From: Segatella copri
GTDB lineage: Bacteria > Bacteroidota > Bacteroidia > Bacteroidales > Bacteroidaceae
Direction: 5' to 3'
DNA length: 64,000 nt
Assembly (NCBI RefSeq): GCF_949820605.1
Contig: NZ_CATKVU010000006.1
Location: 310,001-374,000 of the forward strand
Positions 8,076-17,571 of this stretch are shown here, piece after piece. The position numbers and the translations under genes are program-made. Numbering within the stretch: position 1 is the first letter of the stretch; the number at the start of each line of letters is the position of its first letter. The notes beneath the pieces were generated by a model, which saw only the letters and a program-made list of their open reading frames with translations, made no database searches and was not told where the DNA came from.

Positions 8076-10004
8076 ATGAGAATAGGAAAATTACTGCTGT
8101 GCGTCGGGGGATGCATGGCAGCAAATGCTGTATCGTATGGGCAGAGTTTTCGAACCGATTCGGTGCAGGCCTTGGACGAGGTGGTGGTGAAGGCGATGCA
8201 GGAGGTTACTCCCCATCAATCCATCAACTATCAGCAGTTGCAGAACCTGCCTTCCAATAATGTGGCAGATGCGCTGAAATATATGGCGGGCGTGCAAATC
8301 AAGGACTATGGCGGATTGGGTGGACAGAAAACCGTGAACGTGCGGTCGCTCGGATCTCAGCATGTGGGCGTTTATCTGGATGGTGTGCGTATCACCAATG
8401 CACAGAACGGTACGGTGGATTTGGGAAAGTATTCGCTCTCTACCCTGGAATCGGTTTCGCTCTTCAATGCCAACAAGACGGAGATGCTGATGACGGCTTC
8501 GGAATATGCTTCCGCCTCCACAGTTTATCTCAAGACCCATCGCCCCGACAGCACTCAGCTCAAGGCTTCCTACCAGTTGGGCTCTTTTGGAACCCACAAG
8601 TTGGCAGCCACTTACAGTTATCGGAATTGGGGCTTCATAGATGCAGCCTTTACCCATAGCAAGGGCAACTATCCGTTTGAATATCATACGGAATATGAAG
8701 ACACCACGGGAACCCGTCGCAACTCCGACATTACGATGTTCCGCATCGAAAGCTGCGCCTTCTACAAGGGATTGCAATGGCACACGTATTACTTTAATTC
8801 CCGACGGGGATTGCCGGGCGGAATCGTGCGCCGACTCTCGGATACCTACACCGATGTGGGCAGGGAATGGGACCGTAACTTCTTCTCGCAGCTGTCGTAT
8901 CGCACGCAGATCCCTTTGGGAAAGCATCAGCCTTCATCGGAAAATCAGCATTCGATAGGCATCAGGGCGATATTGAAATACGCCAACGATTTCCTGCACT
9001 ACCGTTCGGATTATCCGGAGAACATCTCGGTTCACGCCAACAACAGGTATCATCAGCAGGATGTGTATGCGGCGCTCTCGGCTTCCTATCAGATTCGCGA
9101 TTTCGGCTTCTCGGCTTCCAGCGACCTGCGATGGAGTGACCTCACCACCGATGTGAAGAATTTCCACTACGTATATCGCCTGGATAGCAAAAGCTCGCTC
9201 TCGGCGTTCTATCAGCATGGGGGATTGAAGGCTAGCGTAAGCGGACTCTATACGCATCTCGCCGACCATACCCAGGGCAAGGCAAAACCTCTGCATAAGA
9301 TGACGTGGAATGCGCTGGCTTCCTATACGTTGGGCGACTGGACCCTCCGCTCGTTCTACAAAACCGTGTTCCGGGCACCAACCCTCAACGACCTCTATTA
9401 TACGATGGTGGGCAACCGCAACCTGAAGCCGGAATTTACCAAACAGGTGGATGTGGGAATCACCTTCAGCAGGCCTTTCGTAGATGTGCAGGCAGATTGG
9501 TATTACAACCGGGTGGAAGACCGCATCGTTTGTCTGCCTCTCAAGGGTTCGTATCAGTGGACGATGCTCAACTATGGTTACACCCGCTGCATGGGTGTGG
9601 ATGTGAGCGTGAATGCGCATTATCGTCAGCATTCCCTGCTCCTTACGGGCACGTATCAGGATGACCGGAACCGCACCAACCCGAAGGAGGAAGCCTATAA
9701 TGACTTCATCGCCTATTCGCCACGATGGTCGATGACGGCAGTCTATACCTTATTATATAAGGGTTGGACTGCATCCATCTCCCACATGTTTGTGGATAAG
9801 CGATATTGGACGGCGGAGAATGCCATTGAAGACCCCCTGTCGGCGTACAACTGCACCGACCTGAAGATAGGTTACCGATTCCTGCGCCATTATATGGTGG
9901 AGGCAGAGTGCCAGGATGTATTTGACGAGCGTTACGAGATGATTCAGCGCTGGCCGATGCCGGGAAGGAGATTTGGCGTAACCCTTAGGGTTGAGAGTTT
10001 ATAG
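8076..10004 (+). CDS. btuB: BtuB-like TonB-dependent vitamin B12 receptor
   Basis: A 642-residue TonB-dependent receptor with a signal peptide (residues 1-22), a TonB-box-like segment LDEVVVKA near residue 33, a plug domain at about 45-155 (LPSNNVADALKYMAGV, NVRSLGSQHVGVYLDGVRI) and a 22-stranded-type barrel. The cobalamin riboswitch directly upstream, and BtuG-like and DUF4465 genes downstream, identify it as the outer-membrane transporter for corrinoids. An AGGAG ribosome site precedes the ATG. The C-terminus reads RVESL-stop rather than a terminal Phe; these last codons coincide with the start of an AGTTTATAGTTGAGAG spacer repeat. Confidence 0.93.
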   Translation: MRIGKLLLCVGGCMAANAVSYGQSFRTDSVQALDEVVVKAMQEVTPHQSINYQQLQNLPSNNVADALKYMAGVQIKDYGGLGGQKTVNVRSLGSQHVGVYLDGVRITNAQNGTVDLGKYSLSTLESVSLFNANKTEMLMTASEYASASTVYLKTHRPDSTQLKASYQLGSFGTHKLAATYSYRNWGFIDAAFTHSKGNYPFEYHTEYEDTTGTRRNSDITMFRIESCAFYKGLQWHTYYFNSRRGLPGGIVRRLSDTYTDVGREWDRNFFSQLSYRTQIPLGKHQPSSENQHSIGIRAILKYANDFLHYRSDYPENISVHANNRYHQQDVYAALSASYQIRDFGFSASSDLRWSDLTTDVKNFHYVYRLDSKSSLSAFYQHGGLKASVSGLYTHLADHTQGKAKPLHKMTWNALASYTLGDWTLRSFYKTVFRAPTLNDLYYTMVGNRNLKPEFTKQVDVGITFSRPFVDVQADWYYNRVEDRIVCLPLKGSYQWTMLNYGYTRCMGVDVSVNAHYRQHSLLLTGTYQDDRNRTNPKEEAYNDFIAYSPRWSMTAVYTLLYKGWTASISHMFVDKRYWTAENAIEDPLSAYNCTDLKIGYRFLRHYMVEAECQDVFDERYEMIQRWPMPGRRFGVTLRVESL

Positions 10005-10036
10005 TTGAGAGTTTAGAGTTAATAGTTTATAGTTTT
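9990..10036. repeat. Spacer repeat between btuB and btuG
   Basis: A low-complexity stretch built from AGTTGAGAGTTT / AGTTTATAGTT / AGTTAATAGTTT variants fills the gap and contains the btuB stop codon. Related AACTATCAACT words occur upstream of rsmD near 40970-41000. Confidence 0.7.
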
Positions 10037-10057
10037 TAATTGATAGATTTTCTGAAA

Positions 10058-11224
10058 ATGAGAATAGGATTTGGAAATAAAATTTTAGGAACGCTGGCGA
10101 TGATGGGATTATCGCTTTTCTTTGTTGCCTGTTCAAACGAGAACGGAGAAGATGATATTACACCGGTGATTCCGAAGCCGGAAATCATTGGCGAGAACCT
10201 CATTATCTGCAACGAGGGAAACTGGCAGTCGGATAACGGGCAGCTTTCCTTCTATGATGGAACGGCTGGCGTGCTCACCAACAAGTGGTTCCGACAGGTG
10301 AACGGTAGCAAACTGGGAGATACGCCCAATGACATCGTCCAGGTGAATGATACGCTCATTGCCATCGCCGTGAACTGGTCGAACATCATCCAGTATATTC
10401 ACCCCGACGGAACGGCTTGCGGGGCTACCGAGAACGTGCCCAACAATCGCCGCATGTGCACAGACGGCAACTATCTCTACATCACATCCTACGCCCACAA
10501 ATGCGGCAACCAGACCTTCGAAAAGGGGTATGTGGCTAAGATTGATGTGAAGACCAAGCAGGTGGTTGCCACTTGCGAGGTGGGCTGGGAGCCAGAAGGA
10601 GTACGTCTTTATGGTGGCAAACTCTATGTGGCCAATACCGGAGGCTACGCTTTCTCAGAGAATCATGCGTATGAAACCACCGTGCAGGTGGTGGATGCAG
10701 AGACGATGAAATCCATTAAGACCATCGAAACGGGCTGCATCAATCTCTATGGCGAAATGTCGCAGGCAGGTCAGTATCTCTGCATCAATTCCTGCGGAGA
10801 TTATTACAATGTGAAGCCTAAGACGGTGATTGTGGATTGCAAGACGGATGAGGTGAAAACCTTCGATTTCCCAGCTACCTATAACAGCACGGATGGGGAT
10901 GTTTTTTACACCGTAGGTTCCGAATTCTCCTATAATACAGGTGAGTATGTCTATTCCATCAAAACCATCAATCCTAAGACACAGGAGGTGAAAGATGGAA
11001 TCTTCTGTGAAGCCATCACTCAGAAAATCAAGGAGATAACTTCGCCATACGAGCTTTACATTTCGCCTTATACCCAAAACGTGTATTTCACGGATGCGGG
11101 TAGTTATGGTACTGCGGGTTATCTTTATGGCTACACCAAGGAGGGACAGCCGGTGTTTGCGCCGCAGAAAACGTATGTGAATCCGGCACATATCCTGGCT
11201 TTGCCAATTTATGAAGATAAGTAA
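10058..11224 (+). CDS. btuG: BtuG-like surface B12-binding lipoprotein (DUF5074, beta-propeller)
   Basis: The ATG at 10058 is chosen because it gives a lipoprotein signal peptide ending LSLFFVAC (Cys 25), followed by acidic residues (SNENGEDD) of the kind that directs Bacteroidota lipoproteins to the cell surface. The rest is a YncE/DUF5074-type beta-propeller with repeated blade motifs (NLIICNEGNWQ, GNYLYITSYAHK, GGKLYVANTGGY). Bacteroides BtuG proteins of this type bind B12 very tightly and sit as a lid on BtuB; the position directly after btuB under a B12 riboswitch supports the same role. Family and role are well supported; affinity is not shown here. Confidence 0.88.
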   Translation: MRIGFGNKILGTLAMMGLSLFFVACSNENGEDDITPVIPKPEIIGENLIICNEGNWQSDNGQLSFYDGTAGVLTNKWFRQVNGSKLGDTPNDIVQVNDTLIAIAVNWSNIIQYIHPDGTACGATENVPNNRRMCTDGNYLYITSYAHKCGNQTFEKGYVAKIDVKTKQVVATCEVGWEPEGVRLYGGKLYVANTGGYAFSENHAYETTVQVVDAETMKSIKTIETGCINLYGEMSQAGQYLCINSCGDYYNVKPKTVIVDCKTDEVKTFDFPATYNSTDGDVFYTVGSEFSYNTGEYVYSIKTINPKTQEVKDGIFCEAITQKIKEITSPYELYISPYTQNVYFTDAGSYGTAGYLYGYTKEGQPVFAPQKTYVNPAHILALPIYEDK

Positions 11225-11225
11225 G

Positions 11226-12350
11226 ATGAAAGATATGAATAGAATTTTAATGAGCACTTTGCTGAGCCTTTCGATGGGAGTGGCTTCGGCACAGACACAG
11301 AATGTGGAAGTAGTGGAGTTTCATCCAGCTCCAGGCCAGTTTGTCAACATCATGCCTCAGGCTGAGGAGGGAACCACCCACGAGGAGGTTTGCAAGGAGG
11401 CTACCGAAGCCTTGAATGATGGTCAGATTGTGCATCTGGGTACTTACGGCGGATACGTAACCGTGAAGTTCGACCACCCAGTACAGAACAAGCGAGGTTC
11501 CGACCTCCGCATCAAGGGCAATGGCTTTTATAGCAGTGGTGACCCGAAATATGGCAAGGAGACCATCGGAGGTTCCTTTGAGCCGGGCATCGTGTATGTG
11601 GGTGTGGGCGATGATGTGAACACCTGCAAGTGGTATGAGCTGGCTGGTTCTGAGTATTATACAGATGAGATTCACGATTTCTCCATCACCTATCACAAGC
11701 CAGTGGCAGAGGAAGGAGAGCATTCGCAGATGTTCTCTTCGTTTGATAACTATATCAAGTGGGAGGCTTCATGGACTGATAAGAACGGTGAACGCCGGGA
11801 TTCTACGGGCTATCACATGAAGATTTCATTTCATAAACAGTCTTTCTGGCCTTTGTGGGAGGAAGGAGAAACCTTGACTTTCAAGGGAGGTAAATTGCCT
11901 AGCAATGCCGTGAATTATGGAACCGAGACTTCGCAAAGTTGGGTGCTCTATCGCTACGCCAAGGATGCGTATGGCTACGTGGATGCTTCGCTCAATACTG
12001 ATGATTACTCCACCTTCGATATCGACTGGGCGGTGGATGAGCAGGGCAACCACGTGGATTTGAAGGAAATCAACTTCGTGAAGGTGATGAATGGAACCTT
12101 CCAGTATTGTGGCTGGCTGGGCGAGACTTCTACCGAGGTAACAGGCTTCCAGGACCTTCATCTGGTAGAAGGTTATGATGAGAATCCTATCATCATCACC
12201 CCTCGTACCTCTACAGGACTTTCAGTCATCAAGACCGACAGTAAGTTTGTCGCCAAGGATGATAGCTATTACGACCTGATGGGTCGCCGTGTGGCTACTC
12301 CGCAGAAGGGAATTTATATCAGAAACGGCAAGAAGATAATCTTCAAGTAA
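11226..12350 (+). CDS. Secreted surface protein of the B12 locus
   Basis: A protein of about 375 residues with a signal peptide (...LLSLSMGVASA) and a C-terminal tail YDLMGRRVATPQKGIYIR..KKIIFK, which resembles the short sorting/anchoring tails of Bacteroidota secreted proteins. The body has Trp- and Tyr-rich beta segments and no domain I can name with certainty; similar proteins occur next to BtuG and BtuH in Bacteroides B12 loci. The start at 11226 lies one base after the btuG stop; 11235 is an alternative. By position it is probably involved in capturing corrinoids at the surface. Confidence 0.8.
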   Translation: MKDMNRILMSTLLSLSMGVASAQTQNVEVVEFHPAPGQFVNIMPQAEEGTTHEEVCKEATEALNDGQIVHLGTYGGYVTVKFDHPVQNKRGSDLRIKGNGFYSSGDPKYGKETIGGSFEPGIVYVGVGDDVNTCKWYELAGSEYYTDEIHDFSITYHKPVAEEGEHSQMFSSFDNYIKWEASWTDKNGERRDSTGYHMKISFHKQSFWPLWEEGETLTFKGGKLPSNAVNYGTETSQSWVLYRYAKDAYGYVDASLNTDDYSTFDIDWAVDEQGNHVDLKEINFVKVMNGTFQYCGWLGETSTEVTGFQDLHLVEGYDENPIIITPRTSTGLSVIKTDSKFVAKDDSYYDLMGRRVATPQKGIYIRNGKKIIFK

Positions 12351-12418
12351 AGTTCTCTTCCGGTGCGAATCATCAATCAAACAGAAAATTCAGTTATTAA
12401 TAATAAATAATGTAAAGT

Positions 12419-13387
12419 ATGAAAAAGATTTACTTGTATTCTTTGTCGGCTGCTTTCGTTGCAGCCTTGTTGAGTGTTTCATCTGTAGCGAATGCGCAGG
12501 ATAACAATGCAGCAGTGACTGCTGAGGCTTCGCAGGATGCTGCTGTGGCAACCTTTGAGGATTTGACCTTGGAGCCTGAGAGCCACTGGGCTGGCCCTGC
12601 TGATAATGCCGAGGAAGTAGCTGGTGCTTATGGTCCGGAATGGGTTGGTACTTTCAAGAGTGGTTCTTATGAGTTTGTCAACTCTGTAAACCCAGCTTGG
12701 GGTTCCTGGATGGGTTGTTCTTACAGCAACATGACCGCAACCTCATTTGAATCTTATGAGAAAGACCAGTGGAATTCTGCTGCAGGTCATGGTGCTGTGG
12801 GTTCTACCAATTACGGAGTATTGTATGGAAATTCTCTTCCTAATACACCTATGGAAGTAATCAAGGTGGCTGATGCTCCTGATGGACGAGTAGTAAAGGG
12901 TATGAATATCACCAACTCTGCTTGGGTTGTAGAATGCGTGAAGAATGGCAATGGAGCTGCCAATAAGTTTAAGCAGGGTTCTTGGTTCAAGGTAATCTTT
13001 ACCGGTACTAAGGCTGACAAGTCAACTGCTTCTGTAGAGTATTATTTGGCTGATTACCGTTCGGAGAATGAGTCTGAGTGGACTTGCCTCACAGACTGGG
13101 CTTGGATTGACCTTTCTTCTTTGGGCAAGGTGGTTTCCTTGAGCGTTAGTTTCGATGGTACAGATAAGAGCTATGGCTATCTGAACACATCTACTTATGT
13201 CTGCATCGACAATGTAGGTTGCGAAAAGAATGTTTCTACTGGCATTTCTGCCAACAAGTGGAACTGTGTAGAGCTTCGCGAGGTGGCTCGATTCTCTGCT
13301 GATGGCAAGCGCATCTCTGCTCCTCAGAAGGGTCTCAACATCATCCGCATGAGCGATGGTTCTACCCGCAAGGTGGTAGTAAAGTAA
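12419..13387 (+). CDS. DUF4465 protein (BtuH-like corrinoid-binding candidate)
   Basis: A 322-residue secreted protein with a signal peptide (...SVSSVANA). The DUF4465 domain spans about residues 45-270, with motifs such as ESHWAGP, FVNSVNPAWGSWMGCSYSN, YGVLYG and CIDNVG. The C-terminus (APQKGLNIIRMSDGSTRKVVVK) is a sorting-tail-like segment similar to that of the preceding gene. DUF4465 proteins in Bacteroides B12 loci include the B12-binding protein BtuH; that role is inferred from family and context. The operon ends at a good terminator. Confidence 0.85.
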   Translation: MKKIYLYSLSAAFVAALLSVSSVANAQDNNAAVTAEASQDAAVATFEDLTLEPESHWAGPADNAEEVAGAYGPEWVGTFKSGSYEFVNSVNPAWGSWMGCSYSNMTATSFESYEKDQWNSAAGHGAVGSTNYGVLYGNSLPNTPMEVIKVADAPDGRVVKGMNITNSAWVVECVKNGNGAANKFKQGSWFKVIFTGTKADKSTASVEYYLADYRSENESEWTCLTDWAWIDLSSLGKVVSLSVSFDGTDKSYGYLNTSTYVCIDNVGCEKNVSTGISANKWNCVELREVARFSADGKRISAPQKGLNIIRMSDGSTRKVVVK

Positions 13388-13427
13388 TTCTGCTTTTTAG
13401 CAATCAGTGAAATATCTGAAAAATAAT

Positions 13428-13457
13428 AAGCCCAGAGCAAATTGCCCTGGGCTTTTT
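13428..13457 (+). terminator. Terminator of the B12 operon
   Basis: AAGCCCAG (13428-13435) pairs with CTGGGCTT and is followed by T residues. The gene on the other strand (ettA) ends 24 bp away, so the hairpin may serve both. Confidence 0.8.
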
Positions 13458-13480
13458 AAGTTCTTATCTTTTTCGAATCT

Positions 13481-15178
13481 TTATTCCTCCATCAACTTGC
13501 GGTAGCGACCCTTCTTGATTTCAGTATCGCCCAGGCGGCGGGCCTTGTTGATTTCATACTCAGAATAGCTGCCCTCGAAGAAGAAGACCTCACCATTGCC
13601 CTCGAAGGCAAGAATGTGGGTACAGATTCGGTCGAGGAACCAGCGGTCGTGGCTGATTACCACCGCACAACCGGCAAATGCTTCCAAACCTTCCTCCAAT
13701 GCACGGAGGGTGTTCACGTCGATATCGTTGGTAGGCTCATCGAGGAGCAATACATTACCCTCCTGCTTCAATGCCAAAGCCAACTGCAGACGGTTGCGCT
13801 CACCACCCGAGAGGACACTGCAGAGCTTGCTCTGGTCGGTGCCCGAGAAGTTGAAACGGCTGATATAAGCACGTGCATTCACATCTCTGCCACCTAGACG
13901 CAAGGTCTCATTGCCCTGGGAAATCACCTCGTAAACGGTCTTCTGAGGGTCGATGTCCTTGTGCTGCTGGTCAACATAAGCCAGCTTCACGGTCTCACCC
14001 ACCTCGAATGTACCGCCATCTGCCTGATCCAAGCCCATGATGAGGCGGAAGAGGGTAGTCTTGCCGGCTCCGTTAGGACCAATCACACCTACGATGCCGT
14101 TAGGAGGAAGCATGAAGTTGAGGTCGTTGAAGAGAACCTTTTCGCCGAACGCCTTCTTTACATGCTGAGCCTCTATAACCTTGTTACCCAGACGAGGACC
14201 GTTAGGGATGAAGATCTCCAGCTTCTCCTCGCGCTCCTTCTGCTCCTGGTTGAGCATCTGCTCGTAAGAGTTCAGACGAGCCTTACCCTTAGCCTGACGG
14301 GCCTTAGGCGCCATGCGAACCCATTCCAACTCGCGCTCCAATGTCTTGCGGCGCTTAGAGGCAGTCTTCTCCTCCTGAATCATTCGCTTGGTCTTCTGAT
14401 CGAGCCAAGAAGAGTAGTTGCCCTTCCATGGAATACCCTCGCCACGGTCCAACTCCAGAATCCACTCGCTCACGTCGTCGAGGAAGTAGCGGTCGTGGGT
14501 AACGGCGATTACCGTACCCTCATACTGCTGCAGGTGCTGCTCCAGCCAGTCGATACTCTCAGCATCCAGGTGGTTGGTAGGCTCATCGAGCAGGAGTACG
14601 TCCGGCTTCTGCAGGAGCAGACGGCAGAGAGCCACGCGGCGGCGCTCACCACCCGAGAGATTGGTAACTGGCCAATCACCAGGAGGACAATGCAGGGCAG
14701 CCATCGCACGCTCCAGCTTGGAGTCGATGTTCCAGGCATCGGTAGCATCAATGATATCCTGCACCTCAGCCTGACGCTGCATCAGCTTGTCCATCTTATC
14801 AGGGTCTCCGTAATATTCTTCGAGACCGAATTTGTTGTTGATGTCCTCGTATTCTGCGAGCGCATCATAGATTTTCTGCACACCCTCCATCACGTTTTCC
14901 TTCACGGTCTTGTTCTCGTCGAGCGGAGGATCCTGAGGCAAGTAGCCCACAGAGTAGCCTGGGCTCCAAACCACCTCACCCTGGGTAGGTTGCTCAAGTC
15001 CTGCGATGATTTTCATCAACGTAGATTTACCGGCACCGTTCAAACCGATGATACCGATTTTTGCTCCGTAGAAGAACGATAGGTAGATGTTCTTCAGAAT
15101 CTGTTTCTGGTTTTGTGGGATAATCTTAGATACGCCCACCATTGAGAAGATAATCTTCTTGTCGTCAACTGTTGCCAT
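13481..15178 (-). CDS. ettA: ABC-F ribosome-associated ATPase EttA
   Basis: A 565-residue ABC-F protein with two ATP-binding domains and no membrane segments. Walker A motifs are GLNGAGKST near residue 46 and GPNGAGKTT near residue 366; signature motifs are LSGGERRRVAL and LSGGERNRLQLAL; the linker between the domains is basic. EttA binds the ribosomal E site and gates translation according to ATP/ADP level. The length and the arm/linker pattern fit EttA rather than Uup or an antibiotic-resistance ABC-F. Confidence 0.94.
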   Translation of the reverse strand: MATVDDKKIIFSMVGVSKIIPQNQKQILKNIYLSFFYGAKIGIIGLNGAGKSTLMKIIAGLEQPTQGEVVWSPGYSVGYLPQDPPLDENKTVKENVMEGVQKIYDALAEYEDINNKFGLEEYYGDPDKMDKLMQRQAEVQDIIDATDAWNIDSKLERAMAALHCPPGDWPVTNLSGGERRRVALCRLLLQKPDVLLLDEPTNHLDAESIDWLEQHLQQYEGTVIAVTHDRYFLDDVSEWILELDRGEGIPWKGNYSSWLDQKTKRMIQEEKTASKRRKTLERELEWVRMAPKARQAKGKARLNSYEQMLNQEQKEREEKLEIFIPNGPRLGNKVIEAQHVKKAFGEKVLFNDLNFMLPPNGIVGVIGPNGAGKTTLFRLIMGLDQADGGTFEVGETVKLAYVDQQHKDIDPQKTVYEVISQGNETLRLGGRDVNARAYISRFNFSGTDQSKLCSVLSGGERNRLQLALALKQEGNVLLLDEPTNDIDVNTLRALEEGLEAFAGCAVVISHDRWFLDRICTHILAFEGNGEVFFFEGSYSEYEINKARRLGDTEIKKGRYRKLMEE

Positions 15179-15234
15179 GTATATAAATAAATGTGTATTT
15201 GTGAATAATTTGCCGAAATAGGCACTAACAGTTG

Positions 15235-15242
15235 CAAAGATA
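15235..15242 (-). promoter_or_regulatory. -7 element of ettA
   Basis: Minus-strand TATCTTTG (forward CAAAGATA) matches TAnnTTTG and lies about 57 bp before the ettA ATG. No exact -33 TTTG was found. Confidence 0.5.
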
Positions 15243-15286
15243 CATTATTTTTTTGAAATTCTCGCCTTTCTTTCAAAGAAAAGTTG

Positions 15287-15294
15287 TATATTTG
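15287..15294 (+). promoter_or_regulatory. -7 element of the mgtC-like gene
   Basis: TATATTTG matches TAnnTTTG and gives a leader of about 60 bases before the ATG at 15361. It is divergent from the ettA promoter about 50 bp away. Confidence 0.5.
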
Positions 15295-15360
15295 CATTGA
15301 TAACATCAAATAGAGGCATTTTGTAATGCTTCTTTCATCTTTTAAAAAGAAAGGATATTT

Positions 15361-16014
15361 ATGGATGCAACCTATATAGACCTGACTGTTCGCCTGTCTC
15401 TAGCTCTCATTTTGGGAGGAGCGATAGGCATCGAAAGAGAATACCGTGCCAAGGAGGCGGGGTTCCGCACTCACTTCCTGGTAGCCCTGGGTAGTGCGCT
15501 TTTCTGTGTAGTTTCCCAGTATGGATTTGGCTTTGATCTGAAGGATTCCTCGCGCGTTGCTGCCCAAGTGGTTTCGGGTATCGGATTCCTGGGCGCCGGT
15601 ACCATCATCTTCCAGAAGAATGTGGTCAGGGGCTTGACTACGGCTGCTGGTTTGTGGGTGACGGCAGCTATCGGATTGGCTTGCGGAACGGGTATGTATG
15701 TGGCTGCAGCTATTACTACGATGATGGTGTTGATGGGACTGGAGGTACTGAATTATCTGATACCGCAATTGGGAACCTCTACCATCGAACTGAATTTCTC
15801 TGCTCCATCAAGGGACAGCGTGAAGGAATTCATCAGTAAAATCAAGCAGAAAGGCATGGAAGTTCATTCTTACGAACTGAAAGAACGGAGATTTTCTAAG
15901 GAAGAATTTGTGGAGGCGAGCATTGAAATAAAAGCCAAACGGGGGTTCCATACGCTTGAGATTCTGGATTATATGAATGATTTCTCGGACGTCACGATTT
16001 CGACGATTAAATAG
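15361..16014 (+). CDS. MgtC/SapB family membrane protein
   Basis: A 217-residue protein with an N-terminal MgtC domain of four to five membrane helices (residues 8-140). Family motifs are visible: GGAIGIEREYRAKEAGFRTH, GIGFLGAGTI and GLTTAAGLWVTAAIGLACG. A cytoplasmic C-terminal domain follows at about 140-217. MgtC relatives are linked to magnesium limitation and to control of the F1Fo ATPase; the exact role here is unknown. Confidence 0.9.
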   Translation: MDATYIDLTVRLSLALILGGAIGIEREYRAKEAGFRTHFLVALGSALFCVVSQYGFGFDLKDSSRVAAQVVSGIGFLGAGTIIFQKNVVRGLTTAAGLWVTAAIGLACGTGMYVAAAITTMMVLMGLEVLNYLIPQLGTSTIELNFSAPSRDSVKEFISKIKQKGMEVHSYELKERRFSKEEFVEASIEIKAKRGFHTLEILDYMNDFSDVTISTIK

Positions 16015-16019
16015 AAAGA

Positions 16020-16066
16020 AAAGATAAAAAGGAGTTAAGACCATCATCTTAACTTCTTTTATCTTT
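16020..16066. terminator. Bidirectional terminator between convergent genes
   Basis: A long inverted repeat (AAGATAAAA.GGAGTTAAGA paired with TCTTAACTTC.TTTTATCTT) sits between the mgtC-like gene and the convergent methyltransferase gene, with A- and T-runs on both sides. Confidence 0.75.
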
Positions 16067-16072
16067 ATATGC

Positions 16073-16798
16073 TTAGAAAATCCTAGCCAGATAGTCGTAA
16101 TGTTCGCCTTCTGCCACGAGTTCGCCATGCAGACCGCAGGTTTCGGCGATGGATTTGAGCAATGGGAAATCTACGTAGAGCCAGTCGAAACAGTCTCCCT
16201 TAATGTCTTTGTAAATCATCTGATAATCCACTTCACCATAGTAGGCACCATTCAGATTGATGTCGAAACTTCCGTCTTCATTCTCGTAGATATATTTGAG
16301 GTCGGAGGAATCGATAAGAATCTGTCCGCCCTTGTTGAGCAAAGCCTTGAGACGGTTGAAGAGGGTAGGGAGATGTTCTATCTTTCCGGCGATACCCGTT
16401 CCGTTCATCAGGAGGAGGATGGTATCGAACCCTGTTTCCAGATGTTCATCGAAAAGATTGATGCATTCTGTATCCATCACTCCTCTCAGTTCCATCGCTT
16501 CGCAGCTCAGAGGAGAAATATCAATGGCTTTTACCTCCAAGCCCTTCTCTTGCAAGGCGAGCGTATGGCAGCCGCTGCCGGCTCCGATATCCAGTACACG
16601 CCCTTTTGTGAGTTGCAAGGCCTTCTGCTCCAGCATCGGCATCTCTTCAACTTTTCTGAAGAGATGTTTCACCGGCATTTCGTCCTCTTCGAACATAGAA
16701 GAGAGCACACGTAATCTTCCTGCTCTTCCCGATTTCTGATAATCAAGGATAGCGGCGCCCATCGGGTCTTTGTCTTTTGATAATATCTTTGTATTCAT
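16073..16798 (-). CDS. Class I SAM-dependent methyltransferase
   Basis: A 241-residue cytosolic methyltransferase. Motif I is VLDIGAGSGCHTLAL near residue 70, followed by the acidic loop VKAIDISPLSCEAM and a post-motif ILLLMNGTGIAG. The N-terminal 60 residues are helical and probably form a lid. The substrate is unknown; similar proteins in this phylum are annotated only as class I methyltransferases. Confidence 0.85.
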   Translation of the reverse strand: MNTKILSKDKDPMGAAILDYQKSGRAGRLRVLSSMFEEDEMPVKHLFRKVEEMPMLEQKALQLTKGRVLDIGAGSGCHTLALQEKGLEVKAIDISPLSCEAMELRGVMDTECINLFDEHLETGFDTILLLMNGTGIAGKIEHLPTLFNRLKALLNKGGQILIDSSDLKYIYENEDGSFDINLNGAYYGEVDYQMIYKDIKGDCFDWLYVDFPLLKSIAETCGLHGELVAEGEHYDYLARIF

Positions 16799-16819
16799 TT
16801 ATTTTGCAATTTTTGAGTG

Positions 16820-16851
16820 CAAAATTAATGCTTTTTCATTGAATATGCAAG
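16820..16851 (-). promoter_or_regulatory. Promoter of the methyltransferase gene
   Basis: Minus-strand TAATTTTG (forward 16820-16827) with CTTG (forward CAAG 16848-16851) after a 20-bp spacer. The -33 element deviates by one base. It overlaps the end of the next gene upstream. Confidence 0.5.
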
Positions 16852-17528
16852 TTTTGAGGAGATATTCTGCTGCTTCTTAATATTTCTCCTACCTTTTGCT
16901 TTTCGCTTTCAAAACTGAATTGCTGATAGATGATATTAGCATTCTGCAAATCTATGATATGAGGAGCCATCAGTCTGAGGGCTTTCATCTTGCTGTCACC
17001 AAAAGTGAATATATTCATCATGCTGACGGCTTGGGCACAAGAATAGTAACAGCCGAGGCTGGCCACTTCTATCAGATCGAACTTGTTGTCATCAAAGCTT
17101 GCCTTCTTCACCTTATTATATAGTTTTGTGAAGGAAGCATCATCGAGACAATAGCCGTAATCCATTCTGCCATCTGGATCACATCTTCCATCGTAGATGG
17201 GTGGGGTAGGGTGTTGTGGCTGCTGTACATTCGACATCTGGCTGTTGGGTTCTATGATTCTTGTATCGTACTGCACCACCTTTCCGTTTCTGTCGAAGAA
17301 GACCGTGATGTACTTGGAATCTCCAAACAGATTATTATATTTGGCATATTCCCATTTGTCCCCATACATGTCGAAACTGGTGAGCTTAGGTTCTCCAAGA
17401 ATGGCTATTACTTCCTGCTTGGTCATTCCCCGCTCCACGTTTCTTTTTCCTTTAGCCGAAGCCGAGAGGCATACGGCAAACATCAATATGGTTGTGGCGA
17501 TGAGCGCCATTACTTCATTTCTTTTCAT
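16836..17528 (-). CDS. Exported protein with BamE/SmpA-like and DUF4476 domains
   Basis: A 230-residue exported protein with a signal peptide (residues 1-25, ...VCLSASA). Residues 30-95 resemble the SmpA/OmlA (BamE) repeat: RGMTKQEVIAILGEP, then DKWEYAKYN and ITVFFDRNGKVV. Residues about 125-225 fit DUF4476 (ASFTKLYNKVKKASFDDNKFDLIEVA). It is likely periplasmic; function unknown. Confidence 0.8.
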   Translation of the reverse strand: MKRNEVMALIATTILMFAVCLSASAKGKRNVERGMTKQEVIAILGEPKLTSFDMYGDKWEYAKYNNLFGDSKYITVFFDRNGKVVQYDTRIIEPNSQMSNVQQPQHPTPPIYDGRCDPDGRMDYGYCLDDASFTKLYNKVKKASFDDNKFDLIEVASLGCYYSCAQAVSMMNIFTFGDSKMKALRLMAPHIIDLQNANIIYQQFSFESEKQKVGEILRSSRISPQNLHIQ

Positions 17529-17571
17529 AAGCGATACTGTTTTTATAAGTTATTATATTGTTTTATGGTTG

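Noticed and set aside
13961..15082. Long plus-strand ORF of 373 codons
   Set aside because: It lies entirely opposite ettA, has no recognisable motif and mirrors the GC-rich codon pattern of the real gene.
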